Assembly: GCA_018969015.1 (NCBI GenBank)
Contig: JAGWZE010000033.1
Coordinates: 1-38,717, forward strand
From: Alphaproteobacteria bacterium
GTDB taxonomy: Bacteria > Pseudomonadota > Alphaproteobacteria > Caulobacterales > Aquidulcibacteraceae
Direction: 5' to 3'
DNA: 38,717 nucleotides
Notes under the pieces: generated by a model
The model's input: only the letters and a program-made list of their open reading frames with translations
Database searches by the model: none
What the model was told of the DNA's origin: nothing
Shown here: positions 8,243-16,091 of the stretch, piece by piece
How the letters are laid out: the number at the start of each line of letters is the position of its first letter
Numbering within the stretch: the stretch's first letter is position 1
Program-made: the position numbers and the translations under genes

Positions 8243-8315
8243 TGACACTATGCCGAGAAGTGTCCAACAATGTCGACGCTTAAATGTGTCAATCGGTCCG
8301 ATCGGAGCCATCCCC
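8243..8315. promoter_or_regulatory. Divergent crtD/crtE control region with TTGACAC dyads
   Basis: The 73 bases between the two starts hold several related boxes. TTGACAC at 8242-8248 is mirrored by GTGTCCAA at 8260-8267, and a second reversed copy, TGTGTCAA, ends at 8292, so TTGACA hexamers face both genes. A one-mismatch version of the PpsR operator, TGT-N12-ACG, lies at 8261-8278. For crtE, TTGACA at 8242-8247 with AACAAT 18 bases on at 8266-8271 would be a plausible -35/-10 pair. This would place the crtE promoter over the crtD start codon. These are pattern-based suggestions only. Confidence 0.4.
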
Positions 8316-9188
8316 ATGACGCTATCCCGGATCGAACTGGCGCTCGAGGCCGCCGTCGGCGCCGCCGAGGGCAAGGGCTGCCCGCCCGAACTCGCCAAGG
8401 CGTTGCGCTATGCCGTGTTCTCCGGCGGCGCGCGGGTGCGTCCGCGCCTGTGCGTCGCGGTTGCGGCGGCGTGCGGAGACGACCGCCCCGGCTTCGCCGA
8501 CGCGACGGCGGCGAGCGTCGAACTGTTGCACTGCGCCTCCCTCGTACATGACGACATGCCGTGCTTCGACAACGCGAGCCTGCGCCGCGCCAAGCCGACG
8601 GTGCACGTCATGTTCGGCGAGCCCGTCGCCATGCTGGTGGGCGATGGCCTGATCGTTCTCGCGTTCGAGACCATCGCGCGCGCCGCCGTGCGCTGCGGCG
8701 CGACGGAGCGCCTCGCGCGGGTCATCAAGATCGTCGCGCGCGGCGTCGGCGCGCCGAACGGCCTCGTCGCGGGGCAGGCGTGGGAAAGCGAGCCGGTGAT
8801 CGACGTCGACCGGTATCACGAGGCCAAGACCGGCGCCTTGTTCGTCGCCGCCACGATGGCCGGCGCCGCAGCCGCCGGCGCCGATCCGACGCCGTGGCGG
8901 GCGCTGGGCGCGCATCTCGGCGCGGCCTACCAGATCGCCGACGATCTTCTCGACGCACTCAGCAGCAGCGAAGACGCCGGCAAGCCCGTCGGCCAGGACC
9001 GCGCCCACGATCGCCCGAGCGCGGTGCACGCGCTGGGCGTCGACGGCGCGCTCGCGCGGTTGCGGGCCCAGATCGAAGCCGCCGTGGCCGCCGTTCCCGA
9101 TTGCGCGGGCGCCGAAGATCTGCGCGACCTCGTCCGACTGCAGGCCGCGCGGCTCGCTCCGAAAAGCCTCGCGCGCACCGCCGCCTGA
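8316..9188 (+). CDS. crtE: Geranylgeranyl diphosphate synthase
   Basis: The product is 290 residues. It is a trans-prenyltransferase that makes C20 GGPP for both carotenoids and the bacteriochlorophyll tail. The first Asp-rich motif DDMPCFD is at residues 79-85 (followed by Asn where many homologues have Asp), with RR at 90-91; the second motif DDLLD is at 209-213. ATG 8316 is preceded by GGAG 13 bases upstream. It lies six bases ahead of crtF, so crtEF form an operon divergent from crtDC. Position, size and motifs agree with CrtE rather than farnesyl or octaprenyl synthases. Confidence 0.95.
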   Translation: MTLSRIELALEAAVGAAEGKGCPPELAKALRYAVFSGGARVRPRLCVAVAAACGDDRPGFADATAASVELLHCASLVHDDMPCFDNASLRRAKPTVHVMFGEPVAMLVGDGLIVLAFETIARAAVRCGATERLARVIKIVARGVGAPNGLVAGQAWESEPVIDVDRYHEAKTGALFVAATMAGAAAAGADPTPWRALGAHLGAAYQIADDLLDALSSSEDAGKPVGQDRAHDRPSAVHALGVDGALARLRAQIEAAVAAVPDCAGAEDLRDLVRLQAARLAPKSLARTAA

Positions 9189-9194
9189 CGCCGA

Positions 9195-10346
9195 ATGGCG
9201 GCGCTCCCGTTCCTGCCGGCGCGTTCGCCGCCCTCCGGTCCGCGTTCGGCGCACGAGCGGTTCGTCACCCTGCGCAACCGACTGCTGCTGAACCCGCGCT
9301 TCCACGCGTGGGCGGCGCGGTTTCCGTTGACCCGCGGGCTCGTCGCGCGTCGGGCGCACGCGCTGTTCGATGTCATTGTCGGCTTCGTTTACGCCAAGGT
9401 CGCGGCCGCCTGCGTCGAGCTCGGCCTGCTCGACGTGCTCGCCCGCGGCGCCGCCACGCGCGCGGCGCTCGCCCAGGCCATCGGGCTTGCGCCGGCGCAG
9501 GCCGACGCGCTGTTCAAGGCTGCGGCGGCGCTCGACCTCGTGCAGCCGCTGGGGCCCGAGCGACTCGCGCTCGGCATGCAGGGCGCCGCGCTGCTCGGCA
9601 CGCCGGGGGTGCGCGACATCGTGCTGCACCACGCGCTGCTCTATGCCGATATGGCCGATCCGGTCGCATTTCTGAAACGGTCCGGTCCGGGGCGTCTGGG
9701 CGCCTACTGGAGCTACGCCGCCAACCCCGAACCGCAGCACGTCACGGGCGACGCGGCCGACGCCTACTCCACGCTGATGGCGCGGTCGCAGCCGATGGTG
9801 GCCGCACAGGCCGTGGCGGCCTATCCGTTCCGGCGCGCGCGCGCGATCCTCGATGTCGGCGGTGGCGAGGGCGCCTTTCTCACCGCCATCGCGCCGGCCG
9901 CGCCGGACGCGCGCCTGATGCTGTTCGATCTGCCCGCGGTGGCCGCGCGCGCGCGTTTGCGGCTCGACGCGGCGGGTCTTGGCGCGCGCGTGGACATCCA
10001 TGCGGGCGATTTCCATGGCGGCGGGCTGCCCCGCGGCGCCGATCTCGTCACGCTCGTGCGGGTTCTGCACGACCACGACGACGCGCCGGCGGCCGCGCTG
10101 CTGCGCGCCGTACGGGAGGCGTTGCCGCCCGGCGGGCGCGTCGCCGTGATCGAACAGATGGGCGGACGCTCCGCCGTGAGCGACGCGTTCTTCAATCTTT
10201 ATCTTCTCGGCATGGGGGCCGGACGGGCGCGCACGCCGGACGAGATCGCACGCATGCTGCGGGCTGCGGGCTTCACGCGCACACGTCGCATCGCCACGCC
10301 GACGCCGCTGATCGCCGAAATCGTCGAAGGCGTCGCGGGCGCCTGA
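9195..10346 (+). CDS. crtF: Hydroxyneurosporene O-methyltransferase
   Basis: The product is 383 residues. It methylates the C-1 hydroxyl made by CrtC, using S-adenosylmethionine. It has the two-part build of plant-type O-methyltransferases: an N-terminal winged-helix dimerisation region (roughly residues 55-135) and a C-terminal Rossmann domain with SAM motif I DVGGGEG at 220-226, followed by LVRVLHDHDD around the catalytic histidine region. It begins six bases after crtE, with no clear ribosome-binding site of its own, so coupling to crtE is likely. The next gene, bchC, follows after 116 bases that contain a separate promoter-like region, although readthrough from crtEF is likely. Confidence 0.95.
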   Translation: MAALPFLPARSPPSGPRSAHERFVTLRNRLLLNPRFHAWAARFPLTRGLVARRAHALFDVIVGFVYAKVAAACVELGLLDVLARGAATRAALAQAIGLAPAQADALFKAAAALDLVQPLGPERLALGMQGAALLGTPGVRDIVLHHALLYADMADPVAFLKRSGPGRLGAYWSYAANPEPQHVTGDAADAYSTLMARSQPMVAAQAVAAYPFRRARAILDVGGGEGAFLTAIAPAAPDARLMLFDLPAVAARARLRLDAAGLGARVDIHAGDFHGGGLPRGADLVTLVRVLHDHDDAPAAALLRAVREALPPGGRVAVIEQMGGRSAVSDAFFNLYLLGMGAGRARTPDEIARMLRAAGFTRTRRIATPTPLIAEIVEGVAGA

Positions 10347-10356
10347 CCGTTGCGGG

Positions 10357-10396
10357 CGTAAAATATGATTGACAATTTAGGGCGTCAACTTAGCCT
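10357..10396 (+). promoter_or_regulatory. Candidate bchC promoter with overlapping PpsR-like operator
   Basis: TTGACA at 10369-10374 followed by TAGCCT at 10391-10396 (16-base spacer) resembles a sigma-70 promoter with a good -35 and a weak -10. The same -35 is the right half of CGT-N12-ACA at 10357-10374, one base away from the PpsR consensus TGT-N12-ACA. TTGAC at 10369-10373 also pairs with GTCAA at 10384-10388 as an inverted repeat. This would be the promoter of the bchCXYZ-puf superoperon, which is PpsR/CrtJ-controlled in Rhodobacter. Nothing else in the 116-base gap looks more promoter-like. Confidence 0.45.
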
Positions 10397-10427
10397 GACG
10401 TTTGCTCTCCGTGGTCGGTCGATCGCC

Positions 10428-10462
10428 GGGGGCTGGGCAGATTCGGCCCGGAGAAGGCCCCC
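10428..10462 (+). other. Leader hairpin enclosing the bchC ribosome-binding site
   Basis: GGGGGC at 10428-10433 pairs perfectly with GCCCCC at 10457-10462, which directly abuts the bchC ATG. Inside, GGGC at 10435-10438 pairs with GCCC at 10446-10449 around a seven-base loop. The Shine-Dalgarno sequence GGAGAAGG at 10450-10457 lies in the 3' internal bulge, with its last base paired. Such a fold could limit ribosome access to bchC and make translation conditional. The base pairing is seen in the sequence; the regulatory role is inference. Confidence 0.4.
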
Positions 10463-11398
10463 ATGGACACCATCGCCGTTCTTCTGGAGGAGCCCGAGAG
10501 GATCGCATTGCGCCGCCTCGAACTCCGGCCGACCGACGTCGACGATGTGGTCGTCGACATCGAATGGAGTGGCATCTCCACGGGCACCGAGCGCCTGTTC
10601 TGGTCGGGGCGTATGCCGACATTTCCCGGGATGGGGTATCCGCTCGTCCCGGGCTACGAGTCGGTCGGGCGGGTGGTCGCTGTCGGCGCCAACGCCCAAA
10701 GCCGCCTCGGCGAGCGTGTTTTCGTGCCTGGCGCGGCCTGCTACCGGGACGCCCACGCCCTGTTCGGCGGCGCGGCTCGCCGGGTCGTCGTGCCCAGCAC
10801 GCGCGCCATCGAAATTCCCGAACGTCTGGCCGAACGCGGCGTTCTCCTTGCACTCGCGGCCACCGCCGAGCACGCCATCGCCGGCGGTGCGCCGCCCGAC
10901 CTGATCGTCGGGCACGGCATGCTCGGCCGGCTGCTCGCGCGCCTCACGCTCGCCTCCGGCGCCCCGGCGCCGACCGTGTGGGAAAAGAATCCCGAACGCA
11001 TCGGCGCGCGTCAGCCCTATCCCGTCATCGATCCGGCCTCGGACGATCGCCGCGACTATCGCTCCATCTACGACGCCAGCGGCGATTCGGCTCTGCTCGA
11101 CCAGCTCGTCATGCGCCTCGCGAAGGGGGGAGAGATCGTCCTTGCGGGGTTCTACGAGGCGCCGCTGTCGTTCGCCTTTCCGCCGGCCTTCATGCGCGAG
11201 GCGCGCCTGCGCGTCGCGGCGGAGTGGCGGCCGGAAGATCTCACCCGCGTGAAGTCGCTGATGCGGGCGGGCCTGTTTTCGCTCGACGCGCTGATCACCC
11301 ATCACGCCGACGCCACCAAGGCCGAAGACGCGTATCGCACCGCCTTCGGCGACGACCAGTGCCTGAAAATGGTGCTTGATTGGAGAGGTTGCGCATGA
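10463..11398 (+). CDS. bchC: Bacteriochlorophyllide a dehydrogenase (3-hydroxyethyl oxidising)
   Basis: The product is 311 residues, the usual BchC length. It oxidises the C-3 1-hydroxyethyl group to acetyl, a late step to bacteriochlorophyllide a, and belongs to the medium-chain alcohol dehydrogenase superfamily. Visible family features are SGISTGTER near residues 36-44, YPLVPGYESVGRV near 61-73 and a short nucleotide-binding-like GHGMLGRL segment near 153-160. ATG 10463 is preceded by GGAGAAGG. Its TGA overlaps the bchX start (ATGA at 11395-11398). It is the first gene of bchCXYZ-puf and follows crtF. Confidence 0.96.
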   Translation: MDTIAVLLEEPERIALRRLELRPTDVDDVVVDIEWSGISTGTERLFWSGRMPTFPGMGYPLVPGYESVGRVVAVGANAQSRLGERVFVPGAACYRDAHALFGGAARRVVVPSTRAIEIPERLAERGVLLALAATAEHAIAGGAPPDLIVGHGMLGRLLARLTLASGAPAPTVWEKNPERIGARQPYPVIDPASDDRRDYRSIYDASGDSALLDQLVMRLAKGGEIVLAGFYEAPLSFAFPPAFMREARLRVAAEWRPEDLTRVKSLMRAGLFSLDALITHHADATKAEDAYRTAFGDDQCLKMVLDWRGCA

Positions 11399-12384
11399 GC
11401 GTGACATTGATCGCCCAGAAGCAGCTCCGCGCCGAAGCGGAGATCGAGCCCGATCCCGTACCCACGGGCGAGGCCGCCAAGAAGACCCAGATCATCGCGA
11501 TCTACGGCAAAGGCGGCATCGGCAAGAGCTTCACCCTTTCGAACCTCAGCTACATGATGGCGCAGCAGGGCAAGCGCGTGCTGCTGATCGGCTGCGATCC
11601 GAAATCGGACACGACGTCGCTGCTGTTCGGCGGCAAGGCCTGCCCGACGATCATCGAAACCTCCGCGAAAAAGAAGCTCGCGGGCGAAGAGGTGCGCATC
11701 GAGGACGTCTGCTTCAAGCGGGACGGCGTGTTCGCGATGGAGCTCGGCGGGCCGGAAGTCGGCCGCGGATGCGGCGGTCGCGGCATCATCCACGGCTTCG
11801 AGCTGCTCGAGAAGCTCGGCTTCCACGAGTGGGACTTCGACTACGTGCTGCTCGACTTCCTGGGCGACGTGGTGTGCGGCGGCTTCGGCCTGCCGATCGC
11901 GCGCGACATGTGCCAGAAGGTCATCGTCGTCGGCTCGAACGATCTGCAGTCGCTCTACGTCGCCAACAACGTGTGTTCGGCGGTGGAGTATTTCCGCAAG
12001 CTCGGCGGCAATGTCGGCGTCGCGGGCCTCGTCATCAACAAGGACGACGGCACGGGCGAGGCCCAGGCCTTCGCCGATGCGGTCGGCATCCCGGTGCTCG
12101 CCGCGATCCCGGCCGACGAGGACATCCGCCGCAAGAGCGCCAACTACGAGATCGTCGGCAAGCCCGACAGCCGGTGGGCGTCGCTGTTCGAAGGTCTGGC
12201 GCAGAACGTGGCAGATGCGCCGCCCCAGCGCCCGAAGCCTTTGACGGGCGACGGCCTTCTCGGCCTGTTCAACGCCGACGAGACGGGGGCGGCCTTCAAG
12301 CTGCTGCCGGCGAGCCAGGCCGACATGCGCGGCGCGGCGTTCGTCGAAAAGACGTCGCTCGAAGTGGTCTACGACGAGGTCTGA
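11395..12384 (+). CDS. bchX: Chlorophyllide a reductase, iron protein subunit X
   Basis: The product is 329 residues. It is the NifH-like ATPase that passes electrons to BchYZ for reduction of the ring-B C7=C8 bond. The P-loop GKGGIGKS is at residues 38-45; the two [4Fe-4S] ligand regions are GRGCGGRG and DVVCGGFG, one cysteine each, so that the dimer shares the cluster. ATG 11395 was preferred to ATG 11380 because GGAGAGG at 11382-11388 sits at proper spacing from it and because it overlaps the bchC stop. Compared with BchL it has the BchX-type extension after the last NifH motif (C-terminal 60 or so residues). Confidence 0.97.
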   Translation: MSVTLIAQKQLRAEAEIEPDPVPTGEAAKKTQIIAIYGKGGIGKSFTLSNLSYMMAQQGKRVLLIGCDPKSDTTSLLFGGKACPTIIETSAKKKLAGEEVRIEDVCFKRDGVFAMELGGPEVGRGCGGRGIIHGFELLEKLGFHEWDFDYVLLDFLGDVVCGGFGLPIARDMCQKVIVVGSNDLQSLYVANNVCSAVEYFRKLGGNVGVAGLVINKDDGTGEAQAFADAVGIPVLAAIPADEDIRRKSANYEIVGKPDSRWASLFEGLAQNVADAPPQRPKPLTGDGLLGLFNADETGAAFKLLPASQADMRGAAFVEKTSLEVVYDEV

Positions 12385-12387
12385 CGG

Positions 12388-13932
12388 ATGGATGAACGCT
12401 CCTCCGACTTCGCCGACGCTGGATCGGCCTCCCCGATGGCCTCGGGCGCGACGTCTGCGAACGTCGACGCGCTCGGCTGCGCCTCGGGGGGCGAACTCGC
12501 GCGGGCGGCCGAAGCGGCGGGCAAATCGGAGATCCTGGCGCGCTATGCGAAGGACTATCCCGTCGGGCCGCACGACCAGCCGCAGAGCATGTGCCCGGCG
12601 TTCGGGTCGCTGCGCGTCGGCCTGCGCATGCGCCGGACCGCGACGGTTCTGTCCGGCTCGGCGTGCTGCGTCTACGGGTTGACGTTCACGTCCCATTTCT
12701 ACGGCGCGCGCCGCACCGTCGGCTACGTGCCGTTCAATTCCGAAACGCTGGTCACCGGCAAGCTGTTCGAAGACATCCGCGACGCCGTCTACCAGCTCGC
12801 CGATCCGGCGCTCTACGACGCCGTCGTCGTCACCAATCTCTGCGTGCCGACGGCGTCGGGCGTGCCGCTGCAGCTCTTGCCGAAAGAGATCAACGGCGTG
12901 CGGATCATCGGCATCGACGTGCCGGGCTTCGGCATCCCCACGCACGCGGAAGCCAAGGACGTCCTCGCCGGCGCCATGCTCGGCTATGCGCGCCGCGAAG
13001 CCGAGGCCGGCCCCGTCGCGGCGCCGCGCGAGCGGGCCGACAAGCCCACGATCACGCTGCTCGGCGAGATGTTCCCGGCCGACCCGGTCGGCATCGGGCG
13101 CATGCTGGCGCCGATGGATCTCGCCGCCGGCCCCGTCGTGCCGACGCGCGAATGGCGCGAGCTCTACGCCGCGCTCGATTGCGCGGCAGTCGCGGCGATC
13201 CATCCGTTCTACACTGCCTGCGTGCGCGAGTTCGAGGCGGCCGGGCGCACGGTGATCCCGTCCGCGCCCGTCGGCCGCGACGGTACGGCCGATTGGCTCG
13301 AGGCCGTCGGCGAGGCGTGCGGCGTGGCGCGCTCGAAGATCGATGCGGCGAAGAACGCCGTGCTGCCGGCCATCGCCGGCGCGCTGGCGGGCAAACCAAT
13401 CAAGGGCCGGATCACCGTCACGGGCTATGAAGGCTCCGAACTTCTGGTGGCGCGGCTGCTCGCGGAGAGCGGCGCGGACGTCGCGTATGTCGGCACGGCG
13501 TGCCCGAAGACGCGCTGGTCCGATCCGGATCGGGCCTGGCTCGAAGCGCGCGGCATCCCGGTGCAGTTCCGCGCCTCGCTCGAAAATGATCTGGCCGCCG
13601 TCGACGCGCTCAAGCCCGATCTCGCGATCGGCACGACGCCCGTGGTGCAGCACGCCAAGCAGAAGGCGATCCCGTCGCTGTATTTCACGAACCTGATCTC
13701 CGCGCGGCCGCTGATGGGGCCTGCGGGCGCGGGCTCGCTCGCCCAGGTGATCAACGCCGCGCTCGGCAACAAGGACCGCTTCGACCGCATGCGCGCCTTC
13801 TTCGAGGGCGTCGGCGAAGGCCATGCCGCCGGCGTCTGGGAAGACACCCCGCAGGACCGTCCCGAGTTCAAGGCGCGCTACGCCAAGCTGGCCGAAGCCG
13901 CGCGCAAGGCAGAGGAGGCCGTCGGCACATGA
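12388..13932 (+). CDS. bchY: Chlorophyllide a reductase subunit Y
   Basis: The product is 514 residues. BchY is the NifD/BchN-like half of the catalytic BchYZ heterotetramer. Cys69, Cys94 and Cys152 keep the spacing (25 and 58) of the three BchY cysteines that bind the NB-type [4Fe-4S] cluster; the fourth ligand is Cys35 of BchZ. It starts three bases after the bchX stop. The first 30 or so residues are Ala/Ser/Asp-rich and look unstructured, slightly longer than in Rhodobacter, and the true start could lie a few codons downstream. It is followed by bchZ after 46 bases. Confidence 0.96.
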   Translation: MDERSSDFADAGSASPMASGATSANVDALGCASGGELARAAEAAGKSEILARYAKDYPVGPHDQPQSMCPAFGSLRVGLRMRRTATVLSGSACCVYGLTFTSHFYGARRTVGYVPFNSETLVTGKLFEDIRDAVYQLADPALYDAVVVTNLCVPTASGVPLQLLPKEINGVRIIGIDVPGFGIPTHAEAKDVLAGAMLGYARREAEAGPVAAPRERADKPTITLLGEMFPADPVGIGRMLAPMDLAAGPVVPTREWRELYAALDCAAVAAIHPFYTACVREFEAAGRTVIPSAPVGRDGTADWLEAVGEACGVARSKIDAAKNAVLPAIAGALAGKPIKGRITVTGYEGSELLVARLLAESGADVAYVGTACPKTRWSDPDRAWLEARGIPVQFRASLENDLAAVDALKPDLAIGTTPVVQHAKQKAIPSLYFTNLISARPLMGPAGAGSLAQVINAALGNKDRFDRMRAFFEGVGEGHAAGVWEDTPQDRPEFKARYAKLAEAARKAEEAVGT

Positions 13933-13978
13933 TGCGGAGTCGGACTCGTCTCTTTGCGTTCTGGATGGAGGGCGGCGG

Positions 13979-15430
13979 ATGCTGATCCTCGATCACGATC
14001 GCGCCGGCGGCTATTGGGGCGCCGTGTACGCCTTCACGGCGATCAAGGGCCTGCAGGTCATCATCGACGGCCCAGTGGGCTGCGAGAACCTGCCGGTGAC
14101 GTCGGTGCTGCACTACACCGACGCGCTGCCGCCGCACGAACTGCCGATCGTCGTCACCGGTCTCGGCGAAGAAGAGCTGGGCAAGACGGGCACGGAAGGC
14201 GCCATGAAGCGCGCCTGGAAGACGCTCGATCCCGCGTTGCCGGCGGTGGTCGTCACGGGCTCGATCGCCGAGATGATCGGTGGCGGCGTGACGCCGGAAG
14301 GCACCAACATCCAGCGCTTCCTGCCGCGTACGATCGACGAAGACCAGTGGCAGAGCGCCGATCGCGCGCTCGCATGGCTGTGGTCGCAGTTCGGGCCCAA
14401 GAAGATGCCGAAGCCGCGCCCCCGCAAGGACGGCGAGCGGCCGAAGGTCAACATCATCGGGCCCATCTATGGCGTGTTCAACATGCCGTCCGATCTCGCC
14501 GAGGTCCGCCGCCTGATCGAGGGCGCGGGATGCGAAGTCAACATGGTGTTCCCGCTCGGGAGCCACCTGGCCGATATTCGCAAACTCGCGGACGCCGAGG
14601 TGAATGTCTGCATGTATCGCGAGTTCGGGCGCGGCCTGTGCGAGGCGCTCGAGCGGCCCTATCTGCAGGCGCCGATCGGGCTTTCGTCGACCACCGCGTT
14701 CCTGCGCAAGCTGGGCGAACTCACGGGCGTCGATCCCGAGCCGTTCATCGAGCGCGAGAAGCACACGACGATCAAGCCGCTGTGGGATCTGTGGCGCTCG
14801 GTCACGCAGGACTTCTTCGGCACCGCGAGCTTCGCGATCGTCGCCGGCGAAACCTATGTGCGCGGCGTGCGCAATTTCCTCGAGGACGATCTCGGCCTGC
14901 CATGCACGTTCGCGATCGCGCGGCGCGCGGGCGTCAAGCCGGACAACGCCGCCGTGCGAGACGCCCTCAAGGATACGCCGCCGCTCGTCCTCTTCGGCTC
15001 GTATAACGAGCGGATGTATGCCGCCGAACTCGGCGTGCGCGCAATCTACGTGCCGGCCTCGTTTCCCGGCGCGGTCATCCGCCGGCACACGGGCACGCCC
15101 TTCATGGGCTACTCCGGCGCGACGTATCTGGTGCAGGAGGTGTGCAACGCGCTGTTCGACGCGTTGTTCGCGATCCTGCCGCTCGCTTCGCAGATGGACG
15201 CCGTCGAGGCGACGCCGGCGCGCGCGCACCGCGAACTCCTCTGGGAAGACGGCGCGCGCAAGGTGCTGGACGATCTCGTCGAGCGCCAGCCCGTACTTGT
15301 CCGGATTTCGGCGGCCAAGCGGCTGCGCGACGCGGCCGAGCGCGCCGCCCGCGAGGCTGGCGACGCCACCGTCGACGAGCGGCGCGTCGCACGCGCCTAC
15401 GCAGAGCTTTCGTCGGGGCAGGCCGCATGA
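13979..15430 (+). CDS. bchZ: Chlorophyllide a reductase subunit Z
   Basis: The product is 483 residues and is the BchB-like partner of BchY. Cys35 (in the segment GPVGCENLP) is the fourth ligand of the shared [4Fe-4S] cluster. ATG 13979 was chosen because the conserved [11 protein letters not shown] start of BchZ follows immediately and GGAGGGCGGCGG precedes it; the longer frame upstream is a shadow of bchY. The C-terminal 60 or so residues carry the short protochlorophyllide-reductase-type helical segment. Its stop overlaps a possible 64-codon ORF (ATGA at 15427-15430), and pufB begins 171 bases later, so bchCXYZ-puf probably forms a superoperon. Confidence 0.97.
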   Translation: MLILDHDRAGGYWGAVYAFTAIKGLQVIIDGPVGCENLPVTSVLHYTDALPPHELPIVVTGLGEEELGKTGTEGAMKRAWKTLDPALPAVVVTGSIAEMIGGGVTPEGTNIQRFLPRTIDEDQWQSADRALAWLWSQFGPKKMPKPRPRKDGERPKVNIIGPIYGVFNMPSDLAEVRRLIEGAGCEVNMVFPLGSHLADIRKLADAEVNVCMYREFGRGLCEALERPYLQAPIGLSSTTAFLRKLGELTGVDPEPFIEREKHTTIKPLWDLWRSVTQDFFGTASFAIVAGETYVRGVRNFLEDDLGLPCTFAIARRAGVKPDNAAVRDALKDTPPLVLFGSYNERMYAAELGVRAIYVPASFPGAVIRRHTGTPFMGYSGATYLVQEVCNALFDALFAILPLASQMDAVEATPARAHRELLWEDGARKVLDDLVERQPVLVRISAAKRLRDAAERAAREAGDATVDERRVARAYAELSSGQAA

Positions 15431-15621
15431 TGCGGATCTTCGCCCCGGCTCCGGCGGGCCATGCCCGTCCGCACTTCGCCGATCGTCCGATACCGGACGA
15501 CAGGCGCAACAGAGTCGCCGCGGCGTTCGCGCCGCGACGCGCCCCGCCGCGGGGGTCACGCGCGGCTTTGCCTCTCGCGGGGCACATCCGGAGACAGAAG
15601 AATGGCGGAAAAAGACGATAG
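15427..15621 (+). CDS. Possible 64-residue basic ORF in the bchZ-pufB gap (doubtful)
   Basis: ATG at 15427 overlaps the bchZ stop (ATGA), and the frame runs to 15621, 20 bases into pufB. The product would be strongly basic (Arg/Pro/Ala rich), with no membrane helix. This is the position of pufQ in Rhodobacter, but PufQ has about 74 residues with a clear membrane segment, so this is not a recognisable PufQ. In such GC-rich DNA an open frame of this length can arise by chance. The overlap with bchZ and the position are the only positive evidence. It may simply be a leader region. Confidence 0.2.
   Translation: MMRIFAPAPAGHARPHFADRPIPDDRRNRVAAAFAPRRAPPRGSRAALPLAGHIRRQKNGGKRR
15483..15500 (+). 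other. Perfect hairpin upstream of pufB
   Basis: TCGTCCG at 15483-15489 pairs with CGGACGA at 15494-15500 around a four-base ATAC loop. It lies 101 bases before the pufB start and has no T-run, so it is not an intrinsic terminator. In Rhodobacter the puf transcript is processed upstream of pufB, and 5' hairpins protect the pufBA message; a similar role is possible but not shown. Confidence 0.35.
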
Positions 15622-15757
15622 AAGCGGGTCCCTATCGGGACTGACCGAGAGTGAGGCCAAGGAATTCCACGGCATCCTTCTCACCAGCATGGGCGCCTTC
15701 TTCGTGATGAACTTGATCGCGCACTACCTGGTTTGGAGCTGGCGTCCCTGGTTCTGA
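15602..15757 (+). CDS. pufB: Light-harvesting 1 (B870-type) beta subunit
   Basis: The product is 51 residues with a single membrane helix. Family features are an acidic, Thr/Glu-rich N-terminus, conserved His23 in EFHG, and the bacteriochlorophyll ligand His41 in IAHYLVW, followed by the WRPWF ending typical of LH1 beta. ATG 15602 is preceded by GGAG nine to 12 bases upstream. It pairs with PufA, 27 bases downstream, to make the LH1 ring around the reaction centre. The longer frame starting at 15461 is rejected because the conserved protein begins at 15602. Confidence 0.96.
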   Translation: MAEKDDRSGSLSGLTESEAKEFHGILLTSMGAFFVMNLIAHYLVWSWRPWF

Positions 15758-15784
15758 TCCAAACGCTGATGGGAGATCGATAGC

Positions 15785-15964
15785 ATGTGGAAAATTTGGC
15801 TCCTTTTTGATCCGCGCCGCGCGCTGATCGGGATTCTGGCGTTCGCCTTCTTCATGGTGATGGTGAACCACTTCGTGCAGCTCAGCACGCCGCGTTACGG
15901 CAGCTGGCTCAACGAGCCGTATCCCGCTGCAGCGAGCCAAGCGGCCCCGGCGGCAACGCCGTAA
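15785..15964 (+). CDS. pufA: Light-harvesting 1 alpha subunit
   Basis: The product is 59 residues. The start [14 protein letters not shown] is a textbook LH1 alpha N-terminus; the membrane helix covers about residues 13-35 with His29 as bacteriochlorophyll ligand, followed by [10 protein letters not shown]. The tail is Ala/Pro-rich. GGGAGA lies upstream at usable spacing. Unusual for the family, Asn28 precedes the ligand and Gln32 replaces the usual Leu/Ile of the H-F-x-L-L-S-T pattern. It is followed by a stable hairpin and then pufL. Confidence 0.96.
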   Translation: MWKIWLLFDPRRALIGILAFAFFMVMVNHFVQLSTPRYGSWLNEPYPAAASQAAPAATP

Positions 15965-15969
15965 AGGCT

Positions 15970-16006
15970 GCGGGCGGGGTTTCGCGCTCGCGCGGTCCTC
16001 GCCCGC
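15970..16006 (+). other. pufA-pufL intercistronic hairpin (mRNA stabiliser/attenuator)
   Basis: GCGGGCGGGG at 15970-15979 pairs with CCTCGCCCGC at 15997-16006 (ten pairs, one G-U), and the loop itself can form a small CGCG/CGCG stem. It begins six bases after the pufA stop and has no T-run. In Rhodobacter, hairpins at exactly this place block 3'-5' decay, so that pufBA mRNA outlasts pufLM, giving excess LH1 over reaction centres. The same function is inferred here. The remaining 85 bases to pufL hold no other feature. Confidence 0.7.
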
Positions 16007-16091
16007 CGCTCTCTGGTTCCGGCCGCCACCCGCGGCCTTCAACGAGAACACCCAGCGCGGCGCACGTGGCGTCGACGCGGAGGATCAGGCC

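Noticed and set aside
8322-10076. 584-codon reverse frame opposite crtE and crtF
   Set aside because: It is antisense to two well-supported genes, with no recognisable domain.
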